Translations under genes and position numbers: made by a program
The notes under the pieces: generated by a model
The model's input: the letters and a program-made list of their open reading frames with translations, nothing else
Told to the model about the DNA's origin: nothing
Database searches by the model: none
In this document: positions 21,964-33,841 of the stretch, piece by piece
How positions within the stretch are numbered: position 1 is the first letter of the stretch
Layout: each line of letters starts with the position of its first letter
Source: Nautilus pompilius
Lineage: Eukaryota > Mollusca > Cephalopoda > Nautilida > Nautilidae
NCBI GenBank assembly: GCA_018389105.1
Contig: JACATO010002204.1
Span: forward strand, 310,001 to 374,000
DNA: 64,000 bases
Direction: 5' to 3'

Positions 21964-24900
21964 GGAACAGAAACTCCCCAAAAACTAATTAATTATATAG
22001 TACTATAGAGTTGTTAAAATTTATAAAATTTTTTGCCAGCAAAAGTTTGCCATTTAAAAGTCTAAAAGATAAAATTTTAATTAAAAAAAAATAATTGTAA
22101 CCTCCTGCTAATGAGTGCTACATACCCCCCATTTGTATTTCTGTATTAGGAACCTGTTCATTTTATCAGAAGGCAATTTAATCTGGTAAAGTGACAGATA
22201 AAGTCAGGTCAATGTTCTCCAGAAGGCCCTATTGATGTAGTTGTTTAGAAGGAAAGTGGGCAGCAGTCAAACTTCATACCCAGTGTCCATAATGATGCTT
22301 TCCATATAATTTCATCAAGCAGGGTGCCAGTAGATGAAGGATGCTACTTCTAATCTAGACTATTCTGATGTCCTTGGAGCCAGAGCAGCTCCACTTCCTT
22401 TCTTTAGGCCTTACAAGTACAGTAGAGATCCCATGAGATTGGGGATTATTTTTTTCTTAATGCCTCCTATCTTCTAGCCAGCTATTTCATGATAAACTTT
22501 ATCACAATGAGCAGCTTAGTCTATATGTATACTATCAGTAGATATCATGTACTCAGTAAGAATAAAATTCTGTTTAGGTAATAATAAGCAAAAGCAATAG
22601 AAAAAATATTGAAATTTATAAAAAATACAGACCCAATCATAAAACAATGCTATGTACTACTGAAAAATACAAATCTAAACCATATATAGAAGATGCAGAA
22701 GTTGTAACAATCAAACGATCAGAAAATTGTTTAATATTTTAGTACTTATATTATTTCAGAAAATTTTTGGTGATTTGGAAAAATTGGTAATAGTAGTGGC
22801 TGGCATACCAGAATGGTGATAAAATTATATACAACCACTGGTAAAATATAAATATAAAAGGTAAATACAAAAATGACAAAACAACAACAACCAGTAACTA
22901 TGTGAGCAATTATTTTATTTTTACGTCTAGCATAAAAGCATAAGATGGTAAAAATATAACAACATTAAAACCAGATTTACATCCTTAAATCAACTTATCT
23001 ACTTTAAAAAAAAAAAGACAATTTAAAATCCAGAAACTAAGTTAGAACTTGTACAGTAAAGAAAGAAACAGTAAATTAAAAAGTTGAAAGATTGCATTTA
23101 ACTTTTTTTAAAAATCTGCATGAATAAATATATTCAACCCTAACCCCCCCAAAAAATTCTCTTTTCACACAGCTTCCTATATGAATAATGAATTAGTCAG
23201 TTGTTGTGGGCAGGTGATTAAATTACCAAAGAAAGAAAAGTCCAAATATGTGTTCATTTTGCATGTGTTGTGGTTAGTTGGGGCAGACCTCTATTTTGAG
23301 AAGGAACTTTCTTCCATGTTACCAAATTAAAGACATGTACTTTTACATTTGCCAATGAATTCTAATGTATTTTTTTAATATTCTTAATTTCCAGTGTAGC
23401 TACTATTTATTTTCTTAGTCCTCACTTATTGCACACCATATAATTAATAATTTTAAAAGATAATACTAATTATATTAAGTAACCATTAAAAAGGTGATGT
23501 AGGGATAACATTGACTACAACTGTAAAATGTAGGAGATGGCAACAACAAAAAAAACAATATTGCATATATGGTAGTGTGTACTTCTTGCTAAGACTTAGC
23601 TACTATTGTAGATGTACTGAATGCTTAACATATAGCCTCATTTCACAAGTCTAAGTCCTTCTGGTGGTGATTATGAACCCATCTTCACCAAAAACTTGAC
23701 TGATGACAAGTGAAAAAAAAAAGCCAGAGCAATATGTTACTTGGTGATAAGGTGACTGGCAATTAACACATGTACAGAAGAAGGCTATTAGCAGCATTTT
23801 AAGGATATACCATTAATGTTTTTTGTGCCATGAGGAATATTTTTCTCTATATAAAAGCTACATGGTTAAGACAAACAGGCCACATGTTACTTAAATATTA
23901 CAGACATAATACTATTGGAGATTCCAACCAGATGCCAATGAGTTAAATAAATAGCTGATGATAAACTAAATTTATAGATATATCATAGTTATGGTCATAA
24001 TTAATTGTGTTTTTAAAGTTGTTTTTTTATTGATAATGATTTTCTTGTTTTCTTTTTAAGTAATTTTCAATCTGATGGAAGTTTCTTGGGTTCTTTAATA
24101 AGTGAGTCATGAAGAATAACCACCCTTTATTAGTATAATAAATACTATGTAAAACAAGTGAGTTTTAATGGTATTGAGACCTCTAAAAGCTTAATAATCA
24201 TACAGATTTTGCTATCTTCAATATTTAATCTTCATTAACACCAAAAATAAGCATAGTTACAAACTATTAACACTAATGATGCCAGTTTCTGCAAACTCTT
24301 AGGCAGTTCTGTTGAAAAAAAACAACAAAAACCACCCATTAAAATGTATATTATGCATCAGGAAATTTTCTACAATTTGAGTCCTGTCAGCGCTATTAGA
24401 GATTTACTATGGAGCAGAGTGTGACAATTTTTAGCAGTGATAAAAAGGCTTGAAACTGAAAAATCCAAGCATTCACAGCAGCAAATACATCTTTTTACCT
24501 AAATTACATTAATAATAAAAATAATATTTGCCAGAAGAAAAAAAAAAGAATAAAAATCCAAACCATGCAAGAAAGCAGAGTTAAAATATTTGCATAATTA
24601 TCTTGTTTACTGGATATATTTAGATGACGTTTTCAGCTCAAGTAACAAATTCTTTCTTGTAACATGATATAAATTTTGAACTTAAACAAAAAACATTAGT
24701 ACCAATCATTCATTTGGAATCAACTTCCGGTGGAATGTTCATCTGGCACAAATCAGTCTGGCCGGCCTTATGTATGTTTGCTCTATAGGCAAAGCAGGAA
24801 AAAAATAGGAAAAGAAAAAAACAAAAAAAAAACACTCTCTTTCCAAGCAAGAACATCACATCCCAGTAATGAACAGGATACCTAAGATTCTGTAAAAGCA

Positions 24901-27900
24901 AAACAAAAAAAAACAACAACAATAAAACAAAACAAAATCTGTAATGTGGCAAGGGGGAAACACAAATACCAGAAAAGTCAAAGCAGAGAAAGTTTGGGCC
25001 AATCTTTGTTGAGCTGAAATCATATAGCATATGAGCATGTTTTTTTTTTTTTAAAAAATAAGGTAGTGATTCAAGAATGAAAAGCTACTCAAAATGTGTT
25101 AACAATCTGTTCGCATTTATGTCATTAATTATATATTAAGCAGAAAAAATAATACAATTAAATATTTACATTTAATGATTTGAGAGTTTTTAAAGGCAAA
25201 ATTAAAAATCTGTTAGCTCTCTATATAATGCCCATGCTTTAAAATAAGATTCTTGCTGTTGTGTTTTTAATGATATTAAAAGTTCTCACTCTTTAGCAAT
25301 TGTGGATACATGTTTAAATATCTGTTTGGCTCTAAAGTTACATTTCCCAACCTATGAATAAATTACCCTATTTGGCTAAACTGGCAATCAATAGGGTAAG
25401 AGAGAATTTGGGAGTGGGTCCATTCACCTTCCCTATTAACTGACGATTCCATTCATAATGATGACAACTATCCTGCAAAGGAAGAGTTTATTGCTTCTGA
25501 AACAGTATGGCACTTAAAGTGCAGCTCTCTTCTTGCCTGCCAACTTTTTATTTCCAAACCTATTCAATGCCTTGTTGCTTCTCAAATTTTGCAACTAGTT
25601 GGCTTAGTGAGTTCTTCGACATGAAAACAGATTGAATGTGAATTCCAATGCAAGAATGGCACTTTCTGTGATTCACCCATGAAATGAAAAACTGGCATCA
25701 TTAATTGATGCTGTCCAATGTGTTTGGCAACAAATAATTTTGCATATGTAATTTCTAATTTCTGCAATAAAAAATAAAGCACTTTTCTATAAGATCAGGG
25801 TAGACTGGGATAATTAATGGGCTTGAAGTTGAAGCTAAACTGGGTAGAGTGACCCCCCCACTGCTCTAAAGATACACCTATGATTACATGGCACCCTTCA
25901 TTACAAATGTATTTTAAAAACATTTAATTATGTTTGTACTGTTGAAATATCATATTACTATGATGATGAAAAAATTATAAAACTTGATTAAGTTTTTAAT
26001 GAAGTTCATGGTAAATACAATAAAAACATATCAACTATATTATGTACCTTCTTATATGTAGTTATTAATCAATCACAGTTCATTCTTTAGCTGCTCATAT
26101 GTGTTGTTCTATGTTAACTTTTCTAAAAGTCTACTCAAAAAGTTTGGCATGCCTACTAAGCAATTAAGATGAAGGATAAACTTAGCATCAATTTTAAGTT
26201 TCTGGTTATGAATATGCATACACATGATTTACATAGACAAAGTAAAGTAATGATGTGACTACTGAGAAAAAAATGTAAAAGTTACTTTTGCTTTTATATC
26301 AAAAGTGTGACACAGAGTAGAAAACAGAATTAAAAGTGTAATGTAAAATTAATTCTTATTTACTGTCAACATATCTATATTTTTGCATTAATTTATCAAC
26401 TAAAATAATTGCAATGCCACACAAAACTTTTAGATTTCAAACAGCAGTATTGAGTGCTTTTATTTTGTTGACAATATACATAGTGTGAGAGAGAGAGAGA
26501 GAGAGGGGGGGGGACAAATCTGGTAATTCCAAGATTCCAAGACTACAACAACAAAGTTATTTATTAATCAAAATCACTTTTAGAATACATTGACAAAACA
26601 ACAACAATGCAAAGAAGCCTAACTGAAATACAATGATTTATAATCTGTTGACTCAAATTTTCTTTTATTTATTATAGAATTATCCACCTAGTTCATTATT
26701 CTGCAGAAATTTCAATAAATTGTTTCAATGTTGAGGCCATCTGATGTATGCTTGCATATCTATGCAATGTTAGTAGAACCTGATACAAGCTGTATGCATG
26801 TGTACTATAACATAGAAATAGGTTGTTGTACAGAGGTCCTTATTTAAATAACATCTTTGGTATTTCATGCAGGTTATTCAAATAGTTTTACATTTTTTTC
26901 TCTTTTAAAATGACACTTGGAAGAAAATGATTAACTAAAAGCAGCTGATCTAACAAATGTATCTACTTCCTTAGACCATAATGACAGGAATAGCATCCAC
27001 TTTATTTTTGTCATGCATGCCACATTTCGTCCATTGACTGTCAAAATATACAAAGCTTACATCCATGAATTTTGTTTTGTAATCCATCACATCTACATCT
27101 CTTTCTGATTTGTTGCTGCCTATTACCCAGCTCCAGGTTCTGGCTGCTGCCAATCTAAATCAGCTTACATTCTCATCTATGCCTTTCATTAAGTCAGAAG
27201 TTATTTTCAATGCCAAGATTCTTACAACAGTCAAAAAAAAATTATGGTCTTACTCATTGTAAAATGCATGACAAACCCTTTAAACTCTTGTTGTCAATTG
27301 TTTTTCTTGATGTACCACATTTATCACATGGAAATTCCTTTGCTATGATATATTTTACAAAGCTTATTTTGGCCACTTATTGGTTATTTTTTGTAAGCAA
27401 ATTATATGAAATGGGGAGGACCTGTAATATTATAAAAATTAAGAATAAAAGTATAGTTGTATTTAACCCTTTACTATGAAAATGGCTTTAATATTCAAAT
27501 ATCTTACATTTTAAATTATTTTAATTTTGTATTTCAAAAGATTCCAAAGAAACTAAACTATACCATAATCTGATGCATAAAGCGATAAGAAAAAAAGTAC
27601 AATATAATTTTGCCTAATACATTTCTAACAGTTTCATTTAAAATCATAATCAATAATTAAAAAAAGAAAAAAACTAAAGACATATAGTCAGCTTGTTTAC
27701 ATTTTTCTTTCCATGTACATTATAAAAATAAACAAATGCATTCTAAGATTATCATATGTTGTATTAGTTTGAAAATTACAATGTGTGAAAAAAAAAATAA
27801 CAAATTTCGGCATTATTTTTGTACATTTTCATTCAATGATTGCTGCAGAACTTTTACTTTTTATTAAATGGTTTATGAGGAATGCTTCTTCCTGAGATAC

Positions 27901-28744
27901 TGAAAACATTACTAATAGCATCATCATTCACTGACTTCATGCTATCCATAAGGAGAAAAATAAAGATAAGAAAAAAGTATTAATATCTTATAATGTTCAT
28001 TGCAAAACTGATGAATGAAGATCCAGTTCTTATTGACATAAATTGGTGAAAAATATGGCATGCTTCCGTTAAAAATAAGCCAATTAAAAAAGGAAAAGAA
28101 AAAATCCAGATATAATGTAATTTATACTTTTCTTCTTTTTTCAGTAATAATTTCAGAATTTGTAGTTTATCATACAGTTTTTCCTTTTTAGATGCCTAAA
28201 CTTTTACCTCACTGTTCTTAATTTCTTTTCACATGTTTAAAAAGTTAAAAAGAAATGTCATAACTAAACAATAATTGAAACAGCATTGATCAAATAGAAA
28301 CAAAGAGATGCTAAGTAAATTGTCAGGGTTAGATGACAGTTTGTTCCTATAATCTATAAGCTAACTTTAGCACTGCCTCCTTATAGTAAAAGTTACTGCA
28401 TCTTTATAAAGATTCATTGTTATCAAGATCATTTTTAGTTAATGAATATTTCAATATACAGAACATCGTCACTTTAATTTAAAAAAAGGTGAAGTTTTTG
28501 CATGCAAGATAAAAACAGGAAAATAAACAAATATATTGCTGTTGTAAATAAGTACAACATATTCCAAATTCAATTTTATGAATATTAGTATCAAATTAAT
28601 TTGAAAAATTTATTATTAAAGTTTTTAAAACACAGATGACAATAAGTCCTCAAAAACTGTATTCAGTATATTTCATACTTCATGAAGCATACAAAAAATT
28701 ATCTATTTGTGAAAAACTATGGATCAATTAAAACGCAAGGTCAC
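21964..28744. other. AT-rich gene desert segment
   Basis: There are about 6.8 kb without a recognisable gene. More complex patches at 22120-22450, 24710-24900, 25480-25790 and 26950-27380 were read on both strands. None gave a secure family match. Minus-strand frames at 24710-25030 and 26971-27153 carry no recognised domain. A (GA)n-G9 tract lies at 26487-26513. Confidence 0.5.
26487..26513. repeat. (GA)n microsatellite running into a G9 run
   Basis: A (GA)n tract at 26487-26505 passes directly into nine G ending at 26513. It is a purine-only strand of 27 bases, which may form triplex or slip in replication. Confidence 0.9.
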
Positions 28745-28880
28745 CTGCTACATTGTTGGACTTCCAATAAATTAATTTGCTGCCCTGTCACTCTTTTGCC
28801 TTTACCAAAAATCTGCACTTCCATTCTTGGCTTCATGTTCAGCAAACAAATAATTTTCTCCAACACAGGCAAACATTAAG
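28745..28880 (+). pseudogene. Probable hAT transposase C-terminal (dimerisation) remnant
   Basis: The plus-strand frame reads CWTSNKLICCPVTLLPLP and, further on, ILGFMFSKQIIFSNTGKH, then TAA. The C-terminal dimerisation domain of hAT transposases has W-x-x-N, then a Pro-Leu-rich helix, then a P-x-T-S-x-x-S-E-R-x-F-S-x-x-G motif about 30 residues after the Trp. Order and spacing fit to within two residues (W codon at 28757-28759, FSNTG near 28852-28866). The Ser-Glu-Arg core is degraded to Ser-Lys-Gln. No catalytic domain, inverted ends or 8-bp duplication could be located. The evidence is a single motif block, so the call is tentative. Confidence 0.42.
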
Positions 28881-29853
28881 ACTCCCCAGGTAAACTTGTT
28901 TGTCTTTATTTTCCATCCTTCTATTATTTTTGTCATGTCTAGCACACAAATTGTCTTCTATTAGGTTGAACATTGAGTTCTATTTGTTTGAGGATATTGC
29001 TGATCCAACATGGTGACCATCTGCCACTTAGATTTTTTTTCTTTTTAAAGATTTTTAAAACTTCTCTTTTAATTGTGGCAAATTCAAAAGAAACAATTCA
29101 AGAAATAATATAATATAATAATAATAATAGCACAGAAATCTCATGTCTTTCTCTTATTTTATTATCTTGTAAATTGATGCATTTTTAATATTAACACTAT
29201 CCCAGACTGTATAAAAATTTCCATTTCTTTTCATGATGTCTATAAAATCTCCTTAGTCAAATAATAGCTCACTTTGATTTATTTAACTAAAATACACATA
29301 CAGATAATTTCAGAAGTATTTTTTTTATGAATAAAGCAAAGTAATTTACTTATGATTAAATCATGTTGTCAAATATAGATCAAGCTCCAACTGTCCAACT
29401 TGAAATAACACTAAAGCATAAACTAAAAGTTTAAAACTATTATTGTTCATTCTCTACAAAAAAAAAGAAAACAAAAAGATTGATTTCTGCAAAACACATA
29501 CACCATCTGTTGTTAACTGGCAATTAGACAAGTTGTCTGAAAGAAAAAGTGGTTGCAAAGAGTGACAAGGGTGACTCTCACAATATATTTGGGCAGAGGA
29601 AAAACTAAGTTCAACTCTTAGTCAATTTCAAAATAATTCTAAATACAAAATGTAGAATTTCTGTCTTAAATGAGGTTAAATAAAGATTTGTAAATCAGAT
29701 ACTCTAATGAACATAAGAATATCAATGTGATCTTAATGTCTTACTGATAGCCAACTCAGTCTGTCATATTTATTAAAGTAAAAATGTACCTATAGCAAAG
29801 AAAATAAAATGCATTGATTTATGATACAGCTATAACTATTTTTCCCTGAAAAA
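28881..29853. other. AT-rich stretch, no gene seen
   Basis: The segment just after the hAT-like block may be decayed transposon tail, but no motif is readable. It includes a short ATA/ATAATA-rich tract at 29107-29128. Confidence 0.5.
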
Positions 29854-29859
29854 ATTATT

Positions 29860-29900
<41 letters not shown>
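29854..29900. repeat. (ATT)/(AAT)n trinucleotide microsatellite
   Basis: A short ATT run turns into about 13 units of AAT/ATA ending at 29900. On the minus strand it yields a poly-Leu run in an open frame (29790-29984), which is an artefact of the repeat. Confidence 0.92.
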
Positions 29901-29902
<2 letters not shown>

Positions 29903-30055
29903 CTAATCCACAAAATGAATGAAAGCAAAGTTGATAGTGCAATTGGGGAATATAATGAGAGATTATAATATTTATATACATCAAAAAAGCCTATAGTTTG
30001 AATTGAATGTTCCTTGTGGAATACTCAACAATATTTAAGATAAAGTTGCCAAAAC

Positions 30056-30137
30056 CATATTTGAATCAAGATATGAGAAGATTAGCATGGCCCCTGCACA
30101 AGGATGACACGCAACTTCGTGAAGCGTTCCGCATTTT
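30056..30137 (+). pseudogene. U6 spliceosomal snRNA pseudogene, 5'-truncated
   Basis: The block AGAAGATTAGCATGGCCCC, followed by AGGATGACACGCAA and TTCGTGAAGCGTTCC, is the central and 3' part of U6 snRNA, including the ACAGAG-adjacent region and the AGC triad used in splicing catalysis. Differences from the usual U6 include ATATGAG for ATACAGAG, TGCACAAG for TGCGCAAG and CAACTTCG for CAAATTCG. The first 25 to 30 bases of U6 (5' stem-loop) are missing or unrecognisable, and no snRNA promoter (PSE or TATA at the right distance) is identifiable upstream. It is therefore a dead retroposed copy, not a working gene. Confidence 0.9.
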
Positions 30138-30175
30138 AAAATAAACAATTTGAAAATTGTCAAAAAAAAAAAAAA
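30138..30175 (+). other. Extra 3' segment and A14 tail fused to U6 pseudogene
   Basis: After the U6 part come 24 bases that do not belong to U6, containing a perfect 7-bp inverted repeat with a 2-base loop (ACAATTT-GA-AAATTGT, 30145-30160), and then 14 A (30162-30175). U6 RNA normally ends in U and is not polyadenylated. An A tail points to copying by a LINE machinery, possibly with template switching onto another RNA, as known for U6-L1 chimeras in mammals. Confidence 0.7.
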
Positions 30176-33100
30176 GATCAGATTTCAGGAAGGACTATAG
30201 GGTTAAAAAAGATTAATCATAGAAGACTAATCTTGGTACACACACAAAAAAAAAGTGGTAATAAACAACAAGTCATGACTCAAAAAGAAGAAAATGAAAG
30301 CATATTACTAAAAGAAATCGTTATTCCTTTCTTTTTCAAGTTCTTTTATATGTAATACAAAAAAAAAAAAAATTAATTAGATGTATTACTTCAGGAAATG
30401 CCAAAAGCCTTTTTGATTTTTTTGGGTTTAAGTGAATTACTTTCCCTTATGTCTTTGCACATTTGATGTGTGTCACTTGGTTTCCAACATTATTTTTAAA
30501 ATGCTGAAGTAAAATTAATATGAGAGTAAATTAAATAAATTAACCTCAAGAATAAAACTAGCTGAAGGTATCCATTTCCTGATACTTTTTCCTATTTGAA
30601 GATTATATAAAGACTTAAAATAAATTAAACTATTTAGTTTTTAAAAAATTCAGAATAGCACCAAACTTGTAGAGCATAATCTTTTTTTCTTATTCATGCA
30701 ATAATTTCATTTGTTTTAAGTTTATTTCTTTAATACGATAACTTGCTATCTGTTAGTTCAAGTCAGATATGCATATTAAAAATCAATAAAGCTGGCAATC
30801 TTCAATCAGTCTGAAAATTTTAAAATTAACTAATGAAAACCTTTCCAATATAAATATTACTAACAGTTAATAATTAATAATGTAAAGCAAAAAATATGAC
30901 TGATAAAGTAATGACTCTCTCTTAAAAACTAAAATTCTGCTTGAGCTGAGAGAGAAAGAATCTGGAAAGTAACCTTCATAAGCTAAGACCATTTAATTTA
31001 TCAAACATGCAGAAAAATATTTCAAACTATTACAAAGTTTCTACTCAACATTTACTTCAACCACCCTTCACTCGATTTACATATATTTACATGAAAAATA
31101 AAAAATGCTTACAATAAGACACATCAGTTGATAGATGCCTACATTTGTATCTATAAGCCTGTCACCTTTTTTCCTTCTCATTCAAAATTTCAAAGTATGA
31201 GCAGCAAAGAAAAAAAGACTGCACAGACAGAAAAAGGAAGTGACAAATGAAGTCTGATGCTTCATGTGGTAAAAGTACAAAGCTGGACAGATTATCTAAT
31301 TACATCGTAACTACATCTTTGCCCAGTTAATCAAATGTGAAGCAATGTGCTCTGATGATCAATATGCAACCATGCATGTAGACATGCATCTTTGCTCAGA
31401 TCAGAGTGGCCTTTTTTATATATGGAATTTTTTTCCAGAGCCATTCTGTGAAGTAAAAAAAAAAAAACATCAGAAGTTAACAGGGCTGTTATCAAACCTT
31501 TAAAAGTTTCCAAATTAATGTGGTAATCTAAATGACTTATTACCTAAACAAGTGATGCATAATACCAGTCCTCATCACTTAAATTTGGTTTTAAAAAAAT
31601 GACCTCAGAGAACAAAGATGAAGATGAGATTTAGTATTTAAGACAAAAGCCTATTCAAATAAAAATTTCAGGTGTGTGTTTTTTTTTTCTCCAGATGAAT
31701 AATTTTTCCATGTTTTAATTTGGTGTAAACTAGACACATCTTAATGGTATATGAAACAATAGTAATAATGTGTAATGTTGCTCAAAAGCCAAATACTAAC
31801 TGATTGGTTGCCTTTTTTTGTTTTAACAAAACCACTGGCAGAGTCATTCTCTGTTTTGCCTGAAACAAAAGTGCTAGATTGAAAGAAAGCTAATTGGTAT
31901 CTATCTACCCAGTCAAGAAGAAAAGTATTTAGCTAGGTGCACATAAAACACTTAATGCAAAACTCCATATTATTTTACCCATCACTCAGAAACAAACACT
32001 TTACAAGTTTTTTGCTAGCATTTGAATTTTTAAAAAGCTTTGCATAATCATGTTCATTTCTTATATATTACACTCAACTAATTCCTAAAAACAGAAATCT
32101 AAAGAATATTGTAACCACAATAAAATATACATTTTTTATTTCATCCAATAGCTGTTTCAGAGAGCCCAATTAAAATGAGGTAGAAAGCATATACCATATT
32201 TTGTATACTGATTTGAAAACCTGGCAACAACCTTCAAACTGTTTTTTTTATTAAAGAAACTTATTCACAATCAGATGTTTATTAAAACAATCTTCTTTTA
32301 AGTCATGTTGTGAATTTCATTTGCTATGCCAAAATTAAAGAAACTGCATGCAAATAGATAATGACTTATTAATATAATGATAGAGATATATCAAGTCACA
32401 TTGATATTCTTTTTGATATATCTGTTTACTGTAATTCTACATTCACAGGCCTTTTAATGAAATGAGTGTTTTTGGTCACATTTTCCTACAAATTTTGTTT
32501 GAAGCTTCACTTTCAACTTGAAATATTATTGGTTCATTTCTTTCAGATCACATGTTATATACTTTGCACATCATTTGATTTTCAAGGCAGCCTAAGTAGG
32601 GAAAACAATCTTTCACAAAATAGTTGCTTCACATTTGTCCAACAAAGAGAATTCAACTAGTTTTAATTATATTTCTAAATTTAAAACACAAATTTGCTTT
32701 GGATGAAGTCAAGATACTGGACACACCTTGTCCAGAAATCTTTGATCAAATATCTGAAGCCTGTTTTGAACAAACAAAACTTCTGCACTCCTTCACTTCT
32801 TTCCTTAATTTGAATTTCTTTGTTTTTCCATTTTCAAACTCTAATATCAAGGTGGTACGATTAGTGTTTGTTTTTTTTTTTTTGCAGCTTTTTGTTTATT
32901 CATATCTGAGTTGGTTTCCCTATGTTGAAAATTAACTAAGGTATAGCTTAAACAATTCATTTTGCTCAATTTAATTGTTTTTGTTAAAAATTTTAAATTT
33001 ATTCCACTATTTACAATAAAATACTTGAAATTATTAGTAAATATATTGTAAGTCTATGAAAAAAATTGTAATATTTGAAAATAAAGTCAGAAATTGTTTG

Positions 33101-33811
33101 TTGAGATACATTACAAAAATTCTTTTAAAATCTAATCCTAACCAATCTAAAAATTACAACTATAATTTAAAAAAAAAAACTGCTTATTTTTAAAAAGAAT
33201 AGTTGCTCTTACTACCCATTTCTTCTTTTATTTTAAATAATTAAAAGCAGAATGTTTAAAAAATGCAGAATTTTTTTAGATAAAATTAATATCTACAAAT
33301 GTGCAAAAATTTATGGCGAAAACTTTAGTCTACAAGTTATTGATGTACATTTTTTATACAAAAGATCCACAAAAAGTTTATTAAAAACATATTTTTATAC
33401 AACTCTGATCATTGTAATTTTGTTAGAATTTTATATTTGCATTTCAGAGGTCTTATCACATAGTTTCAGTAGTAACTTGAACAGAATATTTAAAAATACA
33501 AGATTGTGTAATACTAAAATATAGTTGCACTATGAGAGAGACATCTCTTTTGCATAATTTCGGAATGATGTCACGTGTGCAAATTTCAAACAGAAAAGAA
33601 ATGTGTATGCATTCAGAATGAAATTAAGTAGCTATCAGAACAAGAAGTTTCAGTGGATATCATTTTATTACAATGTACAAATTCTGCACAGGCTTCCTCA
33701 AGATCTCAAATTCTGGCCATAGTAGAAAACCACTCACCAGGTATTTTGGGTCATAAAATAAGACAAAAAATCTCATCAATAATGTTGCATGTGGTTTTAT
33801 CTGAATAACTT

Positions 33812-33841
33812 TTAATAATAATAATAATAATAATAATAATA
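33812..33841. repeat. (TAA)n microsatellite
   Basis: About nine to ten units of TAA precede the sequence ATGTCGAG. It is the same motif class as the tract at 29854-29900. Confidence 0.92.

Noticed and set aside
22120-22450. Higher-complexity patch considered as a LINE or SINE tail
   Set aside because: No reverse-transcriptase wording, A tail, polymerase III boxes or inverted ends could be found.
24710-25038. Two overlapping minus-strand frames rich in Phe and Leu
   Set aside because: Their composition comes from A-rich runs read in antisense. No domain, and stops occur in relatives of such tracts by chance.
26950-27380. Possible antisense piggyBac transposase (VMDYKTKFMD resembling a VxDYNKxMGGVD motif)
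   Set aside because: Only a few residues agree, the essential Gly-Gly-Val-Asp is absent, and surrounding motifs do not follow in order.
29790-29984. Minus-strand frame with a poly-Leu run
   Set aside because: The Leu run is the translation of the trinucleotide microsatellite, not a signal peptide or a gene.
30056-30137. Working U6 snRNA gene
   Set aside because: The 5' stem-loop is missing, several invariant positions are changed, and a poly(A) tail follows. No snRNA promoter is recognised.
32466-32935. Two overlapping plus-strand frames in a slightly more complex patch
   Set aside because: Read on both strands without any transposon or host protein motif. Frames overlap in different phases and end in AT-rich text.
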